5,866 nucleotides of DNA, taken from contig SFWF01000080.1 of the NCBI GenBank assembly GCA_004560045.1, positions 1 through 5,866 on the forward strand, written 5' to 3'. The position numbers were made by a program, and so were the translations under genes. Source of the stretch: a bacterium. GTDB taxonomy: Bacteria; Bacillota; Clostridia; Oscillospirales; Acutalibacteraceae. Below, piece after piece: positions 4,917 through 5,866 of the stretch. Every line of letters starts with the position of its first letter. Within the stretch, counting starts at the first letter, position 1. The notes under the pieces were generated by a model, which saw only the letters and a program-made list of their open reading frames with translations, ran no database searches and was not told the origin of the DNA.

Positions 4917-5866
4917 AGATACTTTATATAATCGATATTCTTAAAAAATATTCCGACGAGGAGCATCCCATAACCGCTACCGAAATATGTGAGCACCTTT
5001 CGAAATACGGAATTGCCGCCGAGCGAAAGGCTATATACAGCGATATCGAAAACCTTATTTTTTACGGCTTCGATATAATAAAGACCCGTTCTCCGAGGGC
5101 AGGCTTTTTTATGGGCGCCCGCGAGCTTGAGCTGCCCGAGCTCTATCTTCTTATAGACGCGGTTCAGGCCGCCAACTTTATTACCCCGAAAAAGACCCGC
5201 GAGCTTGTGAACAAGCTTGAAAATATGATGTCGGGAGAGCAGGCCAGAGCAAGGGAAAAGAGCGTTTTCTTCGAGTATAAAAACAAATGTAAAAACGAGG
5301 AGATATTCATAATAATCGACGGGCTTCGTACCGCTATCGAGCAGAATAAAAAGGTCCTCCTTAAGTATCAGCACCGAAAGATCGACGACGGCCGTCACCT
5401 TACCTTTACGCAAAGGGAGTTTGTTATAAGCCCCTACGCCCTTATCTGGATGGGCGACCATTATTACCTCGTTGGCAATAACGAAAAATACGACAACCTT
5501 ATGCATATGCGACTCGACCGTATGAGGGGAGTCACGGTGCTTAGCGAGCCGCGACGCCACCACAGCGAGGTATCGAATTATAAGGATATATTTGATATCG
5601 CCGATTATGCAAGCAAATCCTTTAATATGTTCGGCGGAGAGGTGACCGACGTTGAGTTCACCTGCAGTTACGGTATTTTAGACCAGGTCATCGACCGATT
5701 TTCGGAAAATATTTACCTCGCAGGCATTACCGACGAGACCTTTACCTTCAGAACAAAGGGTATGATAAGCGAGGGACTTGTGGGCTGGATACTGCAGTTT
5801 GGCGGGGAGATTGAGGTTAAATCGCCAAAGAAACTCCGCGATATGATAACCGAAAAAATCGATCTT
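4889..5866 (+). CDS. WYL-domain helix-turn-helix transcriptional regulator, 3' end outside window
   Basis: WYL proteins are DNA-binding regulators whose WYL domain senses ligands, often nucleic acids or nucleotides. They are known in DNA-damage control (PafBC), phage-defence regulation (BrxR/CapW types) and other roles. The open frame runs 326 codons to the window edge with no stop. Residues about 8-65 form a winged helix-turn-helix (ITATEICEHLSKYG, then RKAIYSDIENLIFYGFDI). About 78-125 is a helical linker. The WYL domain spans about 138-222: IDGLRTAIEQNKKVLLKY (143-160), FVISPYALIWMGDHYYLVG (178-196), and LMHMRLDRM (204-212). The signature triad reads Tyr-Tyr-Leu (192-194) instead of Trp-Tyr-Leu. 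The C-terminal extension (about 250-326, ending near VKSPKKLRDMI) is the usual WCX-like part. At 326 residues it is close to the family length of about 310-330, so probably only a few residues are missing. It is the last visible gene of the comEC-holA operon and may regulate it. Confidence 0.88.
   Translation, partial: MEPRIGSKLKILYIIDILKKYSDEEHPITATEICEHLSKYGIAAERKAIYSDIENLIFYGFDIIKTRSPRAGFFMGARELELPELYLLIDAVQAANFITPKKTRELVNKLENMMSGEQARAREKSVFFEYKNKCKNEEIFIIIDGLRTAIEQNKKVLLKYQHRKIDDGRHLTFTQREFVISPYALIWMGDHYYLVGNNEKYDNLMHMRLDRMRGVTVLSEPRRHHSEVSNYKDIFDIADYASKSFNMFGGEVTDVEFTCSYGILDQVIDRFSENIYLAGITDETFTFRTKGMISEGLVGWILQFGGEIEVKSPKKLRDMITEKIDL

Noticed and set aside
4907..5563. 218-aa minus-strand open frame
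   Set aside because: It is the antisense of the WYL regulator, whose plus-strand frame shows clear helix-turn-helix and WYL motifs and a well-placed ribosome site.

Overview
The window reads as a chromosomal segment from a Gram-positive, Clostridia-type Firmicute, most likely in the Oscillospiraceae/Ruminococcaceae area. This is inferred from the comEC-holA gene pair, two Cys-lipidated secreted proteins with Firmicute-style signal peptides, strong AGGAGG-type ribosome binding sites, TTG and GTG starts, and consensus sigma-A promoters. No rRNA, tRNA, CRISPR array, insertion sequence or phage gene is visible.

Layout. (1) Positions 1-917, minus strand: the N-terminal 305 codons of a CotH-kinase-family lipoprotein whose 3' end lies off the left edge. 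It carries a Ser-rich linker built from two kinds of tandem DNA repeat. (2) Positions 918-1042: a compact divergent promoter region with two well-formed extended -10 promoters placed back to back. Their -35 boxes are 11 bp apart and form part of an imperfect palindrome. (3) Positions 1043-1747, plus strand: a 234-aa lipoprotein of unknown function with a perfect consensus promoter, codon use biased to highly expressed codons, and a strong intrinsic terminator at 1758-1787. (4) Positions 1795 to the right edge, plus strand: four tightly overlapping genes, namely a ComEC-type membrane channel lacking the usual C-terminal metallo-beta-lactamase domain, holA (DNA polymerase III delta subunit), a Toprim protein related to ribonuclease M5, and a WYL-domain transcriptional regulator cut by the right edge just before its end.

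How they work together. The four right-hand genes overlap by 35, 8 and 28 nt, so they are probably co-transcribed and translationally coupled. ComEC and HolA are a conserved Firmicute pair (DNA uptake and the sliding-clamp loader), and the Toprim and WYL genes extend it. I see no promoter between the terminator and comEC, so how this operon, which includes the normally essential holA, is transcribed is an open question. The two lipoproteins are separate transcription units that share a control region and probably both act at the outer face of the membrane. I did not find clear evidence for a wholly new system. The most worthwhile leads are the short ComEC, the terminator abutting the operon, and the Toprim plus WYL extension of the comEC-holA pair.
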